From Azospirillum sp. TSA2s (GTDB taxonomy: Bacteria; Pseudomonadota; Alphaproteobacteria; Azospirillales; Azospirillaceae): 64,000 nt of DNA. This document shows, one piece after another, positions 62,083 through 64,000 of this stretch (position 1 is the first letter of the stretch; each line of letters opens with the position of its first letter). The notes beneath the pieces are model-generated. The model worked only from the letters and a program-made list of their open reading frames with translations. It made no database searches and had not been told where the DNA came from. The DNA lies in contig NZ_CP039650.1 in assembly GCF_004923315.1 (NCBI RefSeq), forward strand, positions 2,567,501-2,631,500. The letters run 5' to 3'. The translations under genes and the position numbers were made by a program.

Positions 62083-62853
62083 CTATTCGTTGGGCACGAA
62101 GCCATGCGCCGGCTGCGCCCATCCCAGATGCTCCCCACCGTCCAGCGCGATCATCTGGCCGGTCATCGCCGGGGCTGCGATCAGGAAGCGGATGGCGGCG
62201 CAGACCTCCTCCGGCGTGGTGCCGCGATGCAGCGGGGTCGAGTCCCACTGGGCGGCGAACTCCTCTTCCGTCTGACGGTCGTTGCGCAGGGTGGGACCGG
62301 GTCCGATGCCGTTGACGCGGATGCGTGGGGCCAGCGCCAGCGCCATCGTGCGGGTCAGCGCCCACAGCCCCATCTTCGACAGGGTGTAGGACACGAAGTG
62401 CGGCGTCGGATTCCAAACGCGCTGGTCGATGATGTTGACGATCAGCCCGCGCTCCCCCTCCGGCAACCGCGACGCGAAATCCTGCGACAGCACGAAGGGC
62501 GCCCGCAGGTTCGCCTCCATATGCGCATCCCACGATTCGCGGGTGACGTCGGCCATCTCGTCGCGTTCGAAGCGGGAGGCGTTGTTGACCAGCAGGGTCA
62601 GCGGACCGAGCCGCTCCGTCACCGCCGGCACCAGCGTCTTCACCTCCGCCTCGCGGTCCAGATCGGCGGCGAAGGCCATGGCACGACCACCCGCCCGCTC
62701 GATCTCCGCGACGACGGCATCGGCCTCCCCGCGGGAACTTCGGTAATGGACGGCTACGTCCCACCCCTGCCCCGCCAGATCGAGCGCGATGGCCCGCCCG
62801 ATGCGTTTGCCGGCCCCGGTCACCAGAGCCGTCTTCCTCTTGATCTCGACCAT
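62083..62853 (-). CDS. Short-chain dehydrogenase/reductase, pteridine-reductase-like
   Basis: A 256-residue NAD(P)-dependent oxidoreductase. The cofactor motif is TGAGKRIG with the Arg seen in PTR1/FolM-like pteridine reductases. NNAS, the serine region VNIIDQRVW and the catalytic YTLSK (Y-x3-K) are present; the C-terminal GQMIALDGGEHLGW is typical. The HYRSS segment after strand 2 favours NADPH. A role in reducing dihydrobiopterin-type or other pteridines is possible but not certain. The ATG at 62853 removes a repeat-rich upstream extension. Confidence 0.9.
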   Translation of the reverse strand: MVEIKRKTALVTGAGKRIGRAIALDLAGQGWDVAVHYRSSRGEADAVVAEIERAGGRAMAFAADLDREAEVKTLVPAVTERLGPLTLLVNNASRFERDEMADVTRESWDAHMEANLRAPFVLSQDFASRLPEGERGLIVNIIDQRVWNPTPHFVSYTLSKMGLWALTRTMALALAPRIRVNGIGPGPTLRNDRQTEEEFAAQWDSTPLHRGTTPEEVCAAIRFLIAAPAMTGQMIALDGGEHLGWAQPAHGFVPNE

Positions 62854-62920
62854 GGCGCCATAGGTACCTTGCCACCGCCGCGGGTCAAGGGGTGAGACGG
62901 CCCAAAGCCGGGCCGATGCC

Positions 62921-62956
62921 GAAGTTGGCGGCGAAGTTGGCGGCGAAGTTGGTGGA
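62921..62956. repeat. Three tandem copies of a 12-base unit
   Basis: GAAGTTGGCGGC is repeated at 62921-62932, 62933-62944 and 62945-62956 (last copy GAAGTTGGTGGA). It lies between the divergent SDR gene and the gene at 62972, just before its ribosome site (GGAAGGGG). Confidence 0.8.
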
Positions 62957-62971
62957 AGGGGTAAGCCGGCG

Positions 62972-63787
62972 ATGTTGCGCGAAGCCTTCGAATATCTGAC
63001 CACGCCCTGCCCGCCGCTGGCCCGCCGTTTCGGCTATCTGTCGGAGATGGTGGCCCTGGGGGCCCGCCACCGCCGGCAGAGGCGGACCTGGGCGCCGCAT
63101 GTCGCGGCCTGTCACCGCTTCATCGATCAGGCGATGCAGCGGGTGGAGCCGGGCGGACGGGCTTTGGTGGCCGGCTCCGGGTTGCTGATCGAAATTCCGC
63201 TGGAAACGCTGACCGCCCGCTTCGACGAGGTGGTCCTGGCGGACGTGCTGCACAGCCGAACCGTCCGCCGCCGCGCGGCGGCCCTGCCCAATGTCCGCCT
63301 TGTCGAAATGGATGTCAGCGGCGCCCTGGCGCCGCTTGCCGCCACGCTGGACACCGGCGGCCGCCTGCCCACCGATTTCGAGCCGCCGATTCCCGATGGC
63401 GGCCCGTTCCGCTTTGCCGTGTCCTGCAACCTGCTGTCCCAACTGCCGCTGCTGCCGCTGGAAGCAGTGGAACGCCGCGCCCCGGCGACCACCGAGGCGG
63501 AGCGGACGGCCTTCGCCCTGCGCATGGTCCATGGCCATCTCTGCTGGCTGTCCGCCATCGCCGAACGCGCGGCCCTGTTCACCGACATCGACGCCTCCTG
63601 GATGCATGGCGGCACCGTGACCGAGGTGGAGGATTCGACCTGGGGCCTCGCCCTCCCCGCCCCAGACATGTCCTGGCTGTGGGACATCGCCCCGGCGCCG
63701 GAGCAGGACCGGCGGCAGGATCTGCGCCACAGCGTCGGCGGCTGGTTCGATGTGCGGACGGTGACGAGTGTCCTCCCGCCCTGTTGA
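62972..63787 (+). CDS. Hypothetical protein, possible methyltransferase-like fold
   Basis: A 271-residue soluble protein. GGRALVAGSGLLIEIPLETL followed by EVVLADVLH-S and later NVRLVEMDVSG recalls the strands of a Rossmann-like SAM methyltransferase, but key motifs are unclear and no family was recognised. The C-terminal third has several Trp and Asp residues (DMSWLWDIAPAPEQD). GGAAGGGG precedes the ATG at 62972. It is divergent from the SDR gene and followed by a small charged protein. Confidence 0.6.
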   Translation: MLREAFEYLTTPCPPLARRFGYLSEMVALGARHRRQRRTWAPHVAACHRFIDQAMQRVEPGGRALVAGSGLLIEIPLETLTARFDEVVLADVLHSRTVRRRAAALPNVRLVEMDVSGALAPLAATLDTGGRLPTDFEPPIPDGGPFRFAVSCNLLSQLPLLPLEAVERRAPATTEAERTAFALRMVHGHLCWLSAIAERAALFTDIDASWMHGGTVTEVEDSTWGLALPAPDMSWLWDIAPAPEQDRRQDLRHSVGGWFDVRTVTSVLPPC

Positions 63788-63826
63788 GGGAACCGAGACC
63801 TCGACACAGCAGACGGGAGAGCGACC

Positions 63827-64000
63827 ATGGCCGCCAACGATCGCAACATCGACCGCCGCGACGCCGACCACCGCAAGGCGGATGACCGCCCCAGGGACGA
63901 CCGCAACATCGGCAACGCCACCGGCCCCAGCGACAGCGGCGGCATCGATGAGCGCGAGATCCCGCTGGATATCCCCCGGACGGTCGACCATCCCGACGTG
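63827..64000 (+). CDS. Charged repeat protein, partial, hypothetical
   Basis: The first 58 residues of a gene that runs out of the window. It is very rich in Asp, Arg and Asn with near-repeats (DRNIDRRDADHRKADDRPRD, then DRNIGNA) and no hydrophobic core. GGGAGAG lies before the ATG at 63827. It looks disordered and could be a stress-related hydrophilic protein, but no function can be given. Confidence 0.6.
   Translation, partial: MAANDRNIDRRDADHRKADDRPRDDRNIGNATGPSDSGGIDEREIPLDIPRTVDHPDV

Overview
The window looks like chromosomal DNA of an Azospirillum-like alphaproteobacterium (Rhodospirillales/Azospirillaceae). This is inferred from the high G+C, the block dusB-ntrB-ntrC-ntrY-ntrX followed by hfq-hflX, a pyruvate dehydrogenase E1-beta that carries its own lipoyl domain, a fused ispDF, a PhyR-type regulator and the neighbourhood SDR-uvrC-pgsA-moaD/moaE. 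No rRNA, tRNA, CRISPR array, transposase or phage structural gene was seen. Most of the DNA is core genome, with a few lineage-specific insertions and repeat elements.

Layout. 0-4 kb: end of a methyltransferase, an MFS exporter divergent from a LysR regulator, a glycine-rich SSB with a clear terminator, and a lone receiver protein. 4-8 kb: four genes without clear homology: a secreted-looking or disordered protein, a large protein with a DNA-binding-like N-terminus and a ParA-like P-loop ATPase C-terminus, and two membrane-anchored coiled-coil proteins. 8-13 kb: a histone-deacetylase-like hydrolase, a TPP riboswitch with the thiZXY pyrimidine transporter, and a tandem universal stress protein. 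13-17.6 kb: inositol-phosphatase family, two small unknowns, hflX, hfq and a HAD phosphatase. 17.7-25.3 kb: the nitrogen regulatory genes ntrX, ntrY, ntrC, ntrB and dusB. 25.5-31.9 kb: a CcsA-like membrane protein, ispDF, pncC, a tautomerase, a COQ10/RatA-type protein, lipA, a DUF29 protein and lpd. 31.9-36.7 kb: a chorismate mutase inside the pdhA-pdhB-pdhC-lpd operon, then ftsB.

37-44.5 kb: a lipoprotein, modABC, rpe, small envelope proteins, a PhyR-like regulator, a thermonuclease-fold protein and an SRAP/HMCES peptidase. 44.6-51.6 kb: an isolated CoxL-type molybdenum hydroxylase large subunit, an EAL phosphodiesterase, a GNAT enzyme, cysQ, a ferritin-like DUF455 protein, thrB and rnhA. 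51.6-64 kb: a branched repeat, a peroxiredoxin, yjdM, a DsbD-type reductase, yqgE, then moaE-moaD-moeA, a HAD phosphatase, mobB, pgsA, uvrC, an SDR and two unknown proteins.

How the genes work together. Three themes recur. Nitrogen control (ntrBC, ntrYX) sits with Hfq/HflX. Lipoate and pyruvate oxidation link lipA, the PDH genes and a lipoyl-bearing E1-beta. Molybdenum use links uptake (modABC), cofactor synthesis (moaD, moaE, moeA, mobB) and a molybdenum hydroxylase subunit. The least explained part is the 4-8 kb island. Other points worth a second look are a 92-base nearly identical stretch shared by pdhB and pdhC, a tandem duplication inside the rpe terminator, a branched hairpin repeat after rnhA, and a DnaA-box-containing palindrome upstream of uvrC. 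All functional calls are from reading the sequence and known family motifs; no database search was possible.
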